Positions 1-9,479 are shown, counted from the stretch's first letter. The stretch is 64,000 nt of DNA from Echinicola salinicaeni (GCF_014280965.1 NZ_JACODZ010000002.1:248001-312000); one strand, 5' to 3'. Program-made: numbers and translations. Notes: generated from the letters alone by a model not told the origin.

Positions 1-2
1 CC

Positions 3-719
3 ATAACGGCCCACAATCCTAAGATCAAATATTTTGAGGGTAAATATTACCTCTACTATATCTCTACGAATTTGGGAGAGAGACAGGATTATACGGAAGA
101 GGAATTGATGGAAACCAGCCACACAGGGTATTCTCATCCCAATTGGAAACTTCTTAGGCCGAATCAAAGAACCGGTGTAGCGGTGGCGGAATCCCTTAAT
201 GGAGAGTGGGAGCGTTTTGATAAGCCCTTAATAGCGCCTTCGGGACCTATTACTACGCTGACCGTCAACCCCGCTATTGATAAGGGAAAAGATGGTAGGT
301 ATTATTTGATCATAAAAGGGGATAAGCCCAATGAAACCAAATTTATAAGGAACCAGGCCATGGCTATTGGCGACAGCCCTATAGGGCCTTTTGAAATCCA
401 ATCTGAACCGGTTATTGATTATTTGGATACGGAAGATATGTCCCTTTGGTACGATAAGAAGCGAGACAAATATTACGGGATTTTTCATACCCATGGTTTT
501 ATTGGCTTGGTGAATTCTTCAGATGGTATTCATTGGAAAAAGGCGGAAGAATTTGAGCTGATGCCGAAGGTAATAAAAAAGCAGGATGGCAGTTTAATCA
601 AGCCCGATAGGATGGAAAGACCTTTTGTTTATACCCAAGATGATGAGGTAGTGACGATAGGGGTGGCCTGTAAAAAGGGAAATGAATCTTTTATTGTGAC
701 CATACCAGTCAAGCCATAG
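3..719 (+). CDS. Glycoside hydrolase, GH43-like five-bladed propeller (5' truncated)
   Basis: The reading frame is open from base 3 with no in-window start, so the N-terminus lies upstream; the TTG at 72 is internal. The first visible residues carry an AHNPKI motif followed by repeated Tyr-rich strands (KYYLYYIST). Later strands show IGDSPIGPFEI, MSLWYDKKRDKYYGIFHT and a DRMERPF segment, the pattern of secreted GH43-like/sucrase-type beta-propeller enzymes of Bacteroidota. Such enzymes cleave terminal glycosyl residues of plant or algal polysaccharides, but the substrate cannot be told from this fragment. The fucosidase gene follows 29 bases downstream on the same strand, so the two are probably cotranscribed. 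Confidence 0.75.
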   Translation: MTAHNPKIKYFEGKYYLYYISTNLGERQDYTEEELMETSHTGYSHPNWKLLRPNQRTGVAVAESLNGEWERFDKPLIAPSGPITTLTVNPAIDKGKDGRYYLIIKGDKPNETKFIRNQAMAIGDSPIGPFEIQSEPVIDYLDTEDMSLWYDKKRDKYYGIFHTHGFIGLVNSSDGIHWKKAEEFELMPKVIKKQDGSLIKPDRMERPFVYTQDDEVVTIGVACKKGNESFIVTIPVKP

Positions 720-748
720 TATAGGCTTGGTGTATAGAAATTAAAATT

Positions 749-1798
749 ATGCCTTACAGAATTTATTCAATCGTATTGCTGCTTTTGATGGCAGCTTGTG
801 CTCCATCTAACCAAACAAAGGAAATATTGCCCATACCTTCTTCTGAACCCAGTCAAGAACAGCTGGCACAGATCAATAGAAAATACGGTATGTTTATTCA
901 TTTTGGGATCAATACCTTCCATGATATGGAATGGACAGATGGTTCCAAACCGGTTGCATCTTACCAGCCTACAGCGGTAGATGCGGAACAGTGGGTGCGG
1001 ACTGCCAAGGATGCAGGGATGAAATATGTCATCCTCATTACCAAACACCATGACGGTTTTTGTCTTTGGGACAGTGAGTATACGGAATACGATGTTGCAG
1101 CTTCTCCCAATACCACCAATGTGGTGGAGGCGGTGGCCAAAGCATGTAAGAAATATGATATTGGATTGGGCTTGTACTATTCATTATGGGATAGAAATCT
1201 GAATGGAGAGGTGAAGGATGAAACTTTGGACAGTGCCTATAATCAGTATATGATTGATCAGATGGATGAGCTGATCGACATTACCGAAAGACATACAGAG
1301 TTGGTTGAATTTTGGTTTGATGGAGGCTGGTTAAAAGAAAATCACCGTTGGCCAATAAAAGAATTGTACCAAACCATTAAGTCACGAGAACCAAACTGTC
1401 AGATAGGGGTGAATTGGTCCATAGGACTTCCTAACGATCCTGACCATCATCCTGTCAAGCCTGAAGAGCAGGAGAGGGGTTATCCTATCAGGTACTTCCC
1501 AAGTGACTTTAGGCTAGGAGATCCATTTCTGCCTGCTGAAGATGATCCAAAAGTCTTTACCCATGAAGGAAAGGAATATTATATGCCTTGGGAATCTACG
1601 GTTTGCATGAGCCAAAGGTGGTTTTATAATACCCAAGATACCGTATGGAAATCCATTGATGAGTTGGAGGCCTTGTATAATAGGGCCACTGCAAATGACA
1701 ATATTCTTATCCTCAACTGTCCACCAAACAGGGATGGAGTAATCCGCGAGAAGGATGTTCAGGTTTTAGGTGAATTGAAAGAAAGATTAAGTTTGTAG
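749..1798 (+). CDS. Alpha-L-fucosidase, GH29, lipoprotein
   Basis: A 349-residue exported protein with a lipoprotein signal (LMAAC, Cys17). The GH29 hallmarks are visible: YGMFIHFG near residue 46, KHHDGFCLW at 99-107 and the FWFDGGW block at 188-194, whose Asp191 matches the GH29 catalytic nucleophile. GH29 enzymes release terminal alpha-L-fucose with retention. At 349 residues it holds essentially only the catalytic barrel and lacks the C-terminal beta-sandwich of longer members. It likely acts at the cell surface or in the periplasm with the GH43-like gene just upstream. A strong hairpin terminator follows at 1834-1873. Confidence 0.93.
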   Translation: MPYRIYSIVLLLLMAACAPSNQTKEILPIPSSEPSQEQLAQINRKYGMFIHFGINTFHDMEWTDGSKPVASYQPTAVDAEQWVRTAKDAGMKYVILITKHHDGFCLWDSEYTEYDVAASPNTTNVVEAVAKACKKYDIGLGLYYSLWDRNLNGEVKDETLDSAYNQYMIDQMDELIDITERHTELVEFWFDGGWLKENHRWPIKELYQTIKSREPNCQIGVNWSIGLPNDPDHHPVKPEEQERGYPIRYFPSDFRLGDPFLPAEDDPKVFTHEGKEYYMPWESTVCMSQRWFYNTQDTVWKSIDELEALYNRATANDNILILNCPPNRDGVIREKDVQVLGELKERLSL

Positions 1799-1833
1799 AT
1801 ACTTTCGTTTTCCAGAGCAGCTTGTAGGAAAAT

Positions 1834-1873
1834 AAAAAGGCCTGAGCAGTAAGTCCACTGCTTAGGCCTTTTT
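1834..1873 (+). terminator. Rho-independent terminator after the fucosidase gene
   Basis: A long inverted repeat (arms AAAAAGGCCTgAGCAGT and ACTGCTtAGGCCTTTTT around a 6-base loop) is flanked by A-run and T-run, so it could work in both directions. It lies 35 bases past the fucosidase stop. Confidence 0.9.
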
Positions 1874-2109
1874 AAGTTTAATTTATAATGGGATATGATT
1901 ATCCGTTATTACACCAGTAAACTTATTTCTCACAGCCTGCATAGATTTATCGGGAGATTCCACAGATCTACCTGGCGGAAGACAGGTTTGCACGGAATAA
2001 AATATCGTTTCTTTGGACTTTTGTGTTCTTACTGAAAGAATATCTTATTTACAAAAAGATACTGGTGTCTTTGCGGATATACAGATAATGGGAAATTGCT
2101 GGGTTTAGA
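1874..2109. other. Intergenic remainder between convergent genes
   Basis: No ORF is supported. It contains a short dyad near 1970-1987 (ACCTG, 8 bases, CAGGT), a shape common among small Bacteroidota palindromic repeats. Otherwise nothing is seen. Confidence 0.5.
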
Positions 2110-2790
2110 TTAGAGCAAAATGGTTTTTAATTCTGCTAGGCTGTTCAGTATATAATCAGGCTGGGCGACTTTCAATTGTTCTTCTGTCTGTGCTCCACTC
2201 AATACACCAATGGTTAGCCCACAGTTGGCATTTTTTCCTTCTTCAATATCAATGGTAGAATCGCCCGCTTTCAATACTTTTGAGCTGTCTTTGATTCCAC
2301 AGATATCCATGGCTTTTTGAATCATGTCTGGATGAGGTCTGCCATTGATCACATCATCCGCAGTAACCAAACCGTCCATGTCTTCACCAACTTTCCAGTC
2401 CAATTTCGCCAATAGGGAAGTGGCAGTTTTTTTGTCATAACCCGTGTTGAGTACGACAAAGATTTTCTCAGCCCTAAGGCTTTCCATCAATTCCTTCACT
2501 CCGGCAAAGGTTTTGACATCCAATTCTTCGTAAGCTTGCTTAAGTTCTGCTTTGAAATTGGCGAAGGCATCTTCGGCAAGCTCCGTAATGCTTTTGGTAT
2601 CTGTGCAAGCGGACAAAACATCCTTAATGGCCTGCAGCTTTTCTTTCCCAGCCCCATACTCTAATACCTGCTCCAAGGAAACATCAAAGCCTTTGTCATT
2701 GATGACCTTTTGGACGGTTTTGTAAACTACATTATCCTCATCTATGGTGGTTCCTGCCATATCAAATACGGCCAATTCAATTTTGCTCAT
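2110..2790 (-). CDS. Phosphonatase-like HAD hydrolase
   Basis: A 226-residue HAD-superfamily protein. Motif I is FDMAGTT (nucleophile Asp10, with the small-residue AGT typical of phosphonoacetaldehyde hydrolase relatives), motif II is VLNTGYDKKTA, and the acidic motif is KAGDSTIDIEEG. It resembles the phosphonatase-like clade TIGR03351 that is found next to FAD oxidoreductases of the TIGR03364/HpnW type, exactly as here: the oxidoreductase ends 2 bases upstream. Family knowledge suggests cleavage of the C-P bond in an aldehyde made from an aminophosphonate. I could not confirm the Schiff-base lysine of true PhnX, so the substrate is uncertain. No phosphonate transporter is visible nearby. Confidence 0.85.
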   Translation of the reverse strand: MSKIELAVFDMAGTTIDEDNVVYKTVQKVINDKGFDVSLEQVLEYGAGKEKLQAIKDVLSACTDTKSITELAEDAFANFKAELKQAYEELDVKTFAGVKELMESLRAEKIFVVLNTGYDKKTATSLLAKLDWKVGEDMDGLVTADDVINGRPHPDMIQKAMDICGIKDSSKVLKAGDSTIDIEEGKNANCGLTIGVLSGAQTEEQLKVAQPDYILNSLAELKTILL

Positions 2791-2792
2791 TT

Positions 2793-3959
2793 TTAAAGAT
2801 TTAGAATTTTTGAAATATTTTCTTTGGCAAAGCCTGCGCTTCCCGTCATCCCCTTGCCGCCAATGCCCGTGACGATGTGAATATTTTCATCGATGGTTTC
2901 TTGGAACAGGTCCTTAGTTTTACACTGGGAGTACATACCATACCAGCGATGGGCAATATCATAAGTGGGTAGGTCGATGATTTTCTTGGCTTCTTGGATC
3001 ATAAAATCATCAATGTCCATGTCTAAGTCATAACCAAGATCATCAATGTCCTTGGCGTCTGCATATTGGTGGGAGTCTCCCAAAATGACAGATCCATCCG
3101 TTGCCTGCTTGAACAAGATATGCACGCCCCATTTCTTTTCCAGAGAATCACTGGACTCCTTGGCCTTGATCTTGGCAAATGAAGGACATTCATAAAAGGC
3201 TTCATAGCGACGGATAGAAAGGCCCGTTAATACTGAGCCTGGCAAAATATATCCTTTGTTCTGGGCCTTGGTGCGCATCATCTGGAGTTTTGAAACTTCC
3301 AGGTCGCTATTCGCGAATAAAGTGGGGTACAGGAATTTGAAGTCCTTGCCATTACAGACTATCACTTTGCCTGCTTCTAAGGAAGTCCCTTTTGCTGTTT
3401 CCACCTTGACCTTATCGCCCGTATTTTCACAGGCCATGACTGTTTCATAGGTAAAGACCTTAAGTCCTTTTTCCTGAATAAGATAGTCCAATAATTTGTG
3501 GATCATCTGTGTAGGTTCCACTGTCACTTCTTGTGGGAAAAACAGACCAGCTTTTACATAGTCGCTTCTCAAACCAGGGTATTTTTCTAGACATGCTTCC
3601 TTGGTCAAGAGGGAGGATGTATAGGCATTGCTTTGGTTGATGCTGTGAAGCTCTTCGATCAGCTGGATTTCTTCGTTATTTGAAGCAAGGTAGACCGTGC
3701 CATTATTTCGAATGGAAATATCAAATTTGGATTGGATATCCTTGTATATCTCCAGGCTTTCCCGCCCGTATTGTTGCCATTTGGAGTTCATCCCGGAAGG
3801 TACTACCTGCCCAAAGTTCTGGGTGGTAGCACTTTGGGGGGCTTTGTCTTTTTCTATAAGGGCTACCTTAAAACCTTTTTCAATGGCATGGTAGGCGTGA
3901 AAAGCTCCCAGTACACCTCCTCCGATAATAATGATGTCAAAAACTTGGCTTTTGTTCAT
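2793..3959 (-). CDS. FAD-dependent oxidoreductase, HpnW/TIGR03364-like (aminophosphonate oxidation)
   Basis: A 388-residue cytosolic flavoprotein of the DAO family. The N-terminus has the dinucleotide-binding IIIGGGVLGAFHA with a following acidic beta2 end (ALIEKD), and the C-terminus has the FAD-contacting GIGGKGMTGSAG. Its pairing with the phosphonatase-like gene (2-base spacing, same strand) points to oxidative deamination of an aminophosphonate to the aldehyde that the partner would hydrolyse. The pathway role comes from known synteny of these two families; the exact substrate is inference. Start ATG at 3959 is the first in frame. Confidence 0.85.
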   Translation of the reverse strand: MNKSQVFDIIIIGGGVLGAFHAYHAIEKGFKVALIEKDKAPQSATTQNFGQVVPSGMNSKWQQYGRESLEIYKDIQSKFDISIRNNGTVYLASNNEEIQLIEELHSINQSNAYTSSLLTKEACLEKYPGLRSDYVKAGLFFPQEVTVEPTQMIHKLLDYLIQEKGLKVFTYETVMACENTGDKVKVETAKGTSLEAGKVIVCNGKDFKFLYPTLFANSDLEVSKLQMMRTKAQNKGYILPGSVLTGLSIRRYEAFYECPSFAKIKAKESSDSLEKKWGVHILFKQATDGSVILGDSHQYADAKDIDDLGYDLDMDIDDFMIQEAKKIIDLPTYDIAHRWYGMYSQCKTKDLFQETIDENIHIVTGIGGKGMTGSAGFAKENISKILNL

Positions 3960-4432
3960 GGCTAATATTGTAATTTCTGATTAGAAATTGATAAAGAATA
4001 AATGTCTAATGTAATTGCTGTTTTCCTGTCAGGAAATTTTACCTGCAAATATGGTTATAATATTATCAAAAAATTTACTCAAAGGAAAAGTTTTGATCAA
4101 TATTAATAAAAATTAATATAGCTGAAACATTGAATTAATTAATGATTAATGCATGTGTAAGCCTTGTTGATGCCTGTTTTTAATGTCGGTTCAAATTTTA
4201 AGGGCAGTGTTTTGTTGTTTTCTTTTTAGGAAAAATGAGTGTTTGACTTTTTAAATAGCGGGAAAAAAATAGAAATGGGCGGAATTATTTGACTAAGTAA
4301 TGAATGAATCCTGCTTTACGATTATTACTAAATAAATTGGTGCCTATAATTAAAATATGGCTACAATTAATATCTTCAATTTTGAAATTATTGAAAAGCC
4401 AGTTTTTATCTAACCTAAACCCATAATAAGCC
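3960..4432. other. AT-rich divergent intergenic region
   Basis: 473 bases between divergent genes, very AT-rich, with no supported ORF or RNA. It must hold promoters for the phosphonate pair (minus) and the secreted FAD oxidoreductase (plus), but I could not fix promoter boxes. Confidence 0.5.
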
Positions 4433-6079
4433 ATGAAAACCTATTTACTTTTATCTATAGTTTTTTTAATCAATTTTTCATCGTTTTCCATAGATGATAA
4501 AGAAGCATTTAAGGCAGATGTGGTTATTTATGGAGGTACTTCCTCTGCGGTAATAGCTGCTGTGGAAGTCACTAAATCGGGCAAATCTGTATTATTGGTC
4601 TCTCCGGACAATCACCTGGGAGGTCTTTCCTCAGGAGGGCTGGGCTTTACGGATACTGGCAAAAAGGAAACCATTGGTGGCTTGGCCAGGGAATTTTATC
4701 ATAGGGTTTATCTACACTATCAAGAAGATAATGCTTGGAAGTGGCAAAAATCTGAAGAATACGGAAATAAGGGGCAGGGCATCCCTGCTATTGACGGGGA
4801 AAACCGGACCATGTGGATTTTTGAACCTCACGTGGCTGAGCAGATTTTTGAGGATTTCATTGCTGAAAACGATATTCAGGTATTTCGGGATGAATGGTTG
4901 GACAGGGAAAATGGGGTGCAAATGGAAGGAGGGGAAATCCAAAAAATCAGCATGCTCTCTGGAAAGAGCTTTGAAGCAGAAGTATTTATTGACGCCACTT
5001 ATGAGGGTGATTTGATGGCAGCATCAAAAGTCTCCTATCATATTGGCAGGGAATCCAATGAGCAGTATGGAGAAACTTGGAATGGGATCCAAAAAGGAGT
5101 CTTTCATCATGGTCACCATTTCAAAAGTCCTGTAGATCCCTATTTGGTAAAGGGAGATCCCAGTTCTGGTCTTTTGCCATATATTCAAGCCACTGAATAT
5201 GGTGAAAATGGTCAGGGAGATAATAAAATTCAAGCCTATTGTTTCAGGCTATGCATGAGCAGCCATCCTGATAACCGTGTCCCTTTTCCAAAGCCGGAAG
5301 ATTATGATCCAGCCAATTACGAGCTTTTGGCCAGGGTCTTTGAGACAGGCTGGGATGAATGGTTCAATAAGTTTGATGCCATTCCCAACAGGAAAACCGA
5401 TACCAATAACCATGGTCCTTTCAGTTCTGATTTTATTGGGCAAAACTATGCCTATCCTGAGGCTTCCTATAAAGAGCGCAGGGAAATTATAGCTGCCCAT
5501 GAACGCTACCAAAAGGGGCTGCTTTATTTTGTTTCCAATGATCCAAGAGTTCCTGAGAAGCTAAGGGAAAGCATGCAGCACTGGGGACTGGCCAAGGATG
5601 AATTTAGGGATAATGGGAATTGGCCACATCAGCTTTATATCAGGGAGGCCAGAAGGATGCTGGGGCAGGAAGTGATGACAGAATTAGAGGTGATGGGCAA
5701 AAAGGAAGTCAAGGAATCCATAGGAATGGGGTCCTATAGCATTGATTCCCATAATGTACAGCGTTATATTACGGAGGAGGGATATGTGCAAAATGAGGGC
5801 GATATCGGCGTGCATCCCAAGCAACCTTATTCCATATCATTTGGGTCTATTTTGCCCAAGGAGGAAGAATGTAAAAATCTATTGGTTCCCGTTTGTGTCT
5901 CCTCTAGCCATTCGGCCTTTGGATCGGTAAGGATGGAGCCTGTTTTTATGATCTTGGGCCAGTCTGCTGCTGCTACTGCTGTTTTGGCCATCGAAGCTAA
6001 GTCTTCCGTGCAGACAGTAGATTACCAACGATTGGAACAAAAGCTGCTAGAAGAAGGTATGGTGCTGCACTTGGATTAG
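4433..6079 (+). CDS. Secreted FAD-dependent oxidoreductase (FAD_oxidored, PF12831-like)
   Basis: A 548-residue protein with a signal peptide (about residues 1-19) followed by a Rossmann motif ADVVIYGGTSSAVIAAV and a GGLSSGGLGFTD segment. EVFIDATYEGDLMAAS and the C-terminal LLVPVCVSSSHSAFGSVRMEP and LGQSAAATAV stretches are characteristic of the FAD-dependent family often annotated xanthan-lyase-like in Bacteroidota and Planctomycetes. Members recur in polysaccharide-utilization regions but their reaction is not established. It stands alone, with an SSS transporter 330 bases downstream on the same strand. Export to the periplasm is predicted. Confidence 0.8.
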   Translation: MKTYLLLSIVFLINFSSFSIDDKEAFKADVVIYGGTSSAVIAAVEVTKSGKSVLLVSPDNHLGGLSSGGLGFTDTGKKETIGGLAREFYHRVYLHYQEDNAWKWQKSEEYGNKGQGIPAIDGENRTMWIFEPHVAEQIFEDFIAENDIQVFRDEWLDRENGVQMEGGEIQKISMLSGKSFEAEVFIDATYEGDLMAASKVSYHIGRESNEQYGETWNGIQKGVFHHGHHFKSPVDPYLVKGDPSSGLLPYIQATEYGENGQGDNKIQAYCFRLCMSSHPDNRVPFPKPEDYDPANYELLARVFETGWDEWFNKFDAIPNRKTDTNNHGPFSSDFIGQNYAYPEASYKERREIIAAHERYQKGLLYFVSNDPRVPEKLRESMQHWGLAKDEFRDNGNWPHQLYIREARRMLGQEVMTELEVMGKKEVKESIGMGSYSIDSHNVQRYITEEGYVQNEGDIGVHPKQPYSISFGSILPKEEECKNLLVPVCVSSSHSAFGSVRMEPVFMILGQSAAATAVLAIEAKSSVQTVDYQRLEQKLLEEGMVLHLD

Positions 6080-6409
6080 CTTTGTCAGGGCTGTGCCTTG
6101 CTCATATTTAATTGTCGGTATTTTTCAAGTTAATATCCGCTTGGATTTTTGTTTATTATCAATGTATTGAGAGGTCGGTATTCATTTATCTCTATTCCAA
6201 AATAGCGCTGGATTGCTATGACTAAAAAGAACAAATGATTAAAAGACCATTTGCTCAGGTTACTCTATTGCATGTTGATTTGGGTCAGATTAAGTTATGT
6301 TTTGAATGAATTGTGACATTTTAAAACCGATTTTTAATATTAAAATCAAATTTTAATACCCTTCTTTGTAGTCGATTTTAACTAACATCAATTCAACAAT
6401 AACTATTTT
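6080..6409. other. Intergenic region before the SSS transporter
   Basis: 330 AT-rich bases with no supported ORF and no clear terminator. Around 6328-6350 there is an AT-rich imperfect dyad (GATTTT and AAAATC arms around TAATATT) about 60 bases before the transporter start. It could be a binding site or simple AT composition. Confidence 0.4.
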
Positions 6410-8086
6410 ATGGAATTTGCCATTTGGGACAAAATAATCTTTATCACTTATGGACTGATCATTATCGGTATTGGTCTGTGGGTCTCCAGAGGAAAAGGAG
6501 GAACTTCAGAGGACTATTTTCTTGCCAGTAAATCACTGCCTTGGTGGGCAATTGGTGCCTCATTGATTGCAGCCAATATTTCGGCCGAACAGTTTATCGG
6601 GATGTCTGGTTCCGGCTTTGCCGTGGGACTGGCCATTGCCTCTTATGAGTGGATGGCAGCACTGACCTTATTGATCGTAGGGAAGTATTTTCTGCCGGTC
6701 TTTATTGAGAAAAAACTCTATACCATTCCGGAGTTTGTGGAGGTGCGATATAGTACCACCCTAAAAAGTATTTTGGCAGTATTCTGGATCTGTCTATTTG
6801 TATTTGTCAACCTTACTTCGGTATTGTACCTAGGTGCTACGGCTTTGGACACCATTATAGGAGATGGTTCCGGTTCTATTTTTACCTACTGTATTTTTGG
6901 CTTGGCCTTATTTGCTGCGGCCTATTCCCTTTATGGAGGGCTTTCAGCTGTAGCATGGACAGATGTGGTGCAGGTAGTATTGCTCGTTGCAGGTGGATTT
7001 ATCACGACCATCATCGCCCTTTCCCATGTGACCGAAGGTGGTGGAATTATCGATGGCCTAGTAACCATTTATGAGAAGGTTCCTGAGAAATTCTCCATGA
7101 TCCTTGAGAAAGGAGAGATCATCACACCGAACGGGAAAGATGCTTGGTGGGATCTGCCAGGGCTTGCTGTATTGGTAGGAGGGCTTTGGGTAGCCAACCT
7201 TTATTACTGGGGTTTCAACCAGTATATTATCCAGAGAACCCTGGCAGCGAAGAGTCTTAAGGAATCCCAAAAGGGGATTGTCTTGGCAGCTTTCTTGAAG
7301 CTATTGATTCCTTTGATCGTCGTTATCCCGGGCATCGTGGCCTTTGTATTGAACAGTAGCCCTGAGGGTGCTGTAGGAGCCATGCACACGGACGGTTCTT
7401 TTATCAGTGAGACAGGTGCTATTATCAATGATAATGCGGCGCCATGGTTGATCAAGCAGTTTGTGCCAACCGGATTGAAAGGCTTGGTGCTGGCCGCATT
7501 GGCCGCAGCCATCGTTTCTTCTTTGGCTTCAATGCTAAACTCTACCGCAACCATCTTTACCATGGATATTTTTAAGCCTTATTTCGGCAAAAAAGCTTCC
7601 GAGCAAAAACTGGTAAATGTAGGCCGTCTTTCTGCATCCATTGCCTTGGTGGTTGCGGTGATTTTGGCGCCCCAGTTGAAGAGCTTAGGACAGGTTTTCC
7701 AATATATCCAGGAGTATACCGGGATTGTCAGCCCGGGGATTTTGGCCGTGTTTATGCTGGGATTATTCTGGAAGAAAACCACCAACAAAGCCGCTATTTG
7801 GGGTGTGTTGATATCCATTCCATTGGCCTTCTACTTCAAGGTAGCTCCTAATGGCTGGTCAGAAAGCACCTTCTTCCTGAACTTGCCATTTATGGACCAG
7901 ATGTTCTATACCTGGATTTTGACCATGATCTTTATGGTGGTGTTTAGCCACTTGGAAACCAATGGCAAGACACATCCAAAAGCCATTATCATTACCAAGA
8001 ACCTGTTCAAAACAGAACCCATCTTCAATATCTGTAGCTTTGCTATTATATTGATTTTGGTGATGCTTTATGCCATGTTCTGGTAA
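6410..8086 (+). CDS. Sodium:solute symporter (SSS family, SGLT-like sugar transporter)
   Basis: A 558-residue polytopic membrane protein with about 14 hydrophobic segments. Family features near the N-terminus are DYFLASKSLPWWAIGASLIAANISAEQFIG and, further on, ALAAAIVSSLASMLNSTATIFTMDI, the Na+-binding SLASMLNS region. Sodium-driven uptake of a sugar or similar solute is the expected role. The specific substrate is unknown, but the neighbouring fucosidase and secreted oxidoreductase suggest a carbohydrate product. A strong terminator follows. Confidence 0.9.
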   Translation: MEFAIWDKIIFITYGLIIIGIGLWVSRGKGGTSEDYFLASKSLPWWAIGASLIAANISAEQFIGMSGSGFAVGLAIASYEWMAALTLLIVGKYFLPVFIEKKLYTIPEFVEVRYSTTLKSILAVFWICLFVFVNLTSVLYLGATALDTIIGDGSGSIFTYCIFGLALFAAAYSLYGGLSAVAWTDVVQVVLLVAGGFITTIIALSHVTEGGGIIDGLVTIYEKVPEKFSMILEKGEIITPNGKDAWWDLPGLAVLVGGLWVANLYYWGFNQYIIQRTLAAKSLKESQKGIVLAAFLKLLIPLIVVIPGIVAFVLNSSPEGAVGAMHTDGSFISETGAIINDNAAPWLIKQFVPTGLKGLVLAALAAAIVSSLASMLNSTATIFTMDIFKPYFGKKASEQKLVNVGRLSASIALVVAVILAPQLKSLGQVFQYIQEYTGIVSPGILAVFMLGLFWKKTTNKAAIWGVLISIPLAFYFKVAPNGWSESTFFLNLPFMDQMFYTWILTMIFMVVFSHLETNGKTHPKAIIITKNLFKTEPIFNICSFAIILILVMLYAMFW

Positions 8087-8107
8087 AGGTATTTAAAGAG
8101 TTAAATG

Positions 8108-8139
8108 AAAAGGCAGCTGATCAATCAGCTGCCTTTTTT
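8108..8139 (+). terminator. Rho-independent terminator after the symporter
   Basis: Perfect inverted repeat AAAGGCAGCTGAT / ATCAGCTGCCTTT with a 2-base loop followed by six T, 22 bases past the stop codon. Confidence 0.93.
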
Positions 8140-8343
8140 GGTTTAAAGGGGGATTAGGTCTTTTGATAATTTGTTTGTTTTTTTTTCAGGTATATATAGA
8201 CTTTTAAAGGTCATCATGAATGCTTCGCATTTCCATGGATGAAAAGAACAGAAGACAAATTAGATCATATAAGATTTGTATACCTGCAAGATTGTGGATA
8301 GATATGTTATTAAATATTGCGAAATATAAAATAGCGCAGAAAT

Positions 8344-9027
8344 TTGGAACATAGGTATTATATCAAGTCTCGGGGGCAACAAATTCAAATTCAGTTTTTG
8401 ATTGGTTTTGCGGCCATGCTGCTGGTGCTTATTGGCTTTTTGATTTCCTGGGCTACGGGGATTTACCTTATTGGGGTTTTGGTCTTTACGATTATCTTGT
8501 CCATCATAGCTCCCTTTTTTGATGTACCTTCCTTAAGGGAAAGCGGAAAGCTGAGGTACCATTCCCTGCTGTTTTTTTCAGAAAAGCCAAAAAATGGAAT
8601 CGTTCAAATTCATGGGGGGACTTTATTTGATTATGTGTTTGTGATCGATCGGAAGTTGCATGGCAAAGAGCGGCAGCGATTGATTATCCAGCAATATCTG
8701 GAGGGGCTATTGGACTTGATAGAAGAAATCGAAAGCCAGCAAGCGGATGATATGATTATCCGTGGGACAAGCTATATCATTAATGAAAGAACTGCCAGGA
8801 AAATGGGCTTTAAGCTGGTAGAAACGGATTTTTTACAAAAGCTGATTTTGCTTTATAATTTCTTCAATATCATGATAAGTGCTTCCATTGCCAAGGGGAA
8901 ATTAACCCTTCCCAAATTGAGGGATACCCAAACCTTTGAGGCGAGTCTTCATGAGCTGGTAAAAAGGAAAGCCTATATCAGCAGCTTAAATGAACAACTG
9001 AAAAATGTCCTGGATTATACCCTTTGA
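8344..9027 (+). CDS. Hypothetical membrane protein with two N-terminal TM segments
   Basis: I do not recognise a family. The frame has an in-frame stop at 8332 and the first possible start is TTG at 8344; an ATG only appears after the first TM has begun (codon 24), so TTG is preferred. Two adjacent hydrophobic segments (about residues 16-36 and 40-59) anchor a 165-residue presumably cytosolic part. That part contains LRESGKLRYHSLLFFSEKP, a helical acidic stretch (EGLLDLIEEIESQQADD) and several conserved-looking hydrophobic helices, ending LNEQLKNVLDYTL. It stands alone before the large repeat zone. Base composition and length favour a real gene. Confidence 0.65.
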   Translation: MEHRYYIKSRGQQIQIQFLIGFAAMLLVLIGFLISWATGIYLIGVLVFTIILSIIAPFFDVPSLRESGKLRYHSLLFFSEKPKNGIVQIHGGTLFDYVFVIDRKLHGKERQRLIIQQYLEGLLDLIEEIESQQADDMIIRGTSYIINERTARKMGFKLVETDFLQKLILLYNFFNIMISASIAKGKLTLPKLRDTQTFEASLHELVKRKAYISSLNEQLKNVLDYTL

Positions 9028-9105
9028 TAAAGCTGTTGGGCTTGTTCAATACCTCAATTTTATACCTAAAAACATCCCTTAAAAATACTATTCAAGTATA
9101 GGCCA

Positions 9106-9171
9106 TAGAGGAGGTATAGTGGGCACATAGAGGAGACATAGAGGAAACATCGTGGGAACGTCTAGGGAACG
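9106..9171. repeat. 11-bp degenerate tandem repeat, six units
   Basis: Six consecutive 11-base units of the type TAGAGGAGACA (variants TAGAGGAGGTA, TAGTGGGCACA, TAGAGGAAACA, TCGTGGGAACG, TCTAGGGAACG) fill 9106-9171 exactly. Confidence 0.8.
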
Positions 9172-9230
9172 TCCAAATTTTATTTGGTTGTGACTGATTG
9201 CTTTATTTTTGCATATTTCCAAGAAATAAT

Positions 9231-9303
9231 TTACCTGTAGGTAACGTATCCCCAAGGAAACCCCAAGGTATCTACTAGGTAAAGGCTAGATAGCAGGTAG
9301 GTT
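9231..9303. repeat. Second 11-bp-period degenerate repeat
   Basis: Bases 9231-9303 divide into 11-base units (for example CAAGGAAACCC, CAAGGTATCTA, CTAGGTAAAGG, CTAGATAGCAG). The units are more diverged than in the preceding array, but the AAGG/TAGG core recurs at the same phase. Confidence 0.6.
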
Positions 9304-9433
9304 GTTTGAAAATAGAATTCTGCCAAATTCAGTCAAATAATGTTTTTCTTCTGATGAGTAGTCAGCTGTGTCTTGGGATTTGGTAATGGATGATTTGATA
9401 TTTTAGTCGGATGGGACCGATCTAGTTCCCGCG

Positions 9434-9467
9434 GTTCCAAGTCTTTAGCGTAGCGGTGACTTGGAAC
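9434..9467. repeat. REP-like palindrome A, copy 1
   Basis: Perfect 10-base arms GTTCCAAGTC / GACTTGGAAC around a 14-base loop TTTAGCGTAGCGGT. Copies 2 and 3 lie at 12601-12634 and 12950-12983. Confidence 0.9.
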
Positions 9468-9479
9468 GATAAATAAAGG

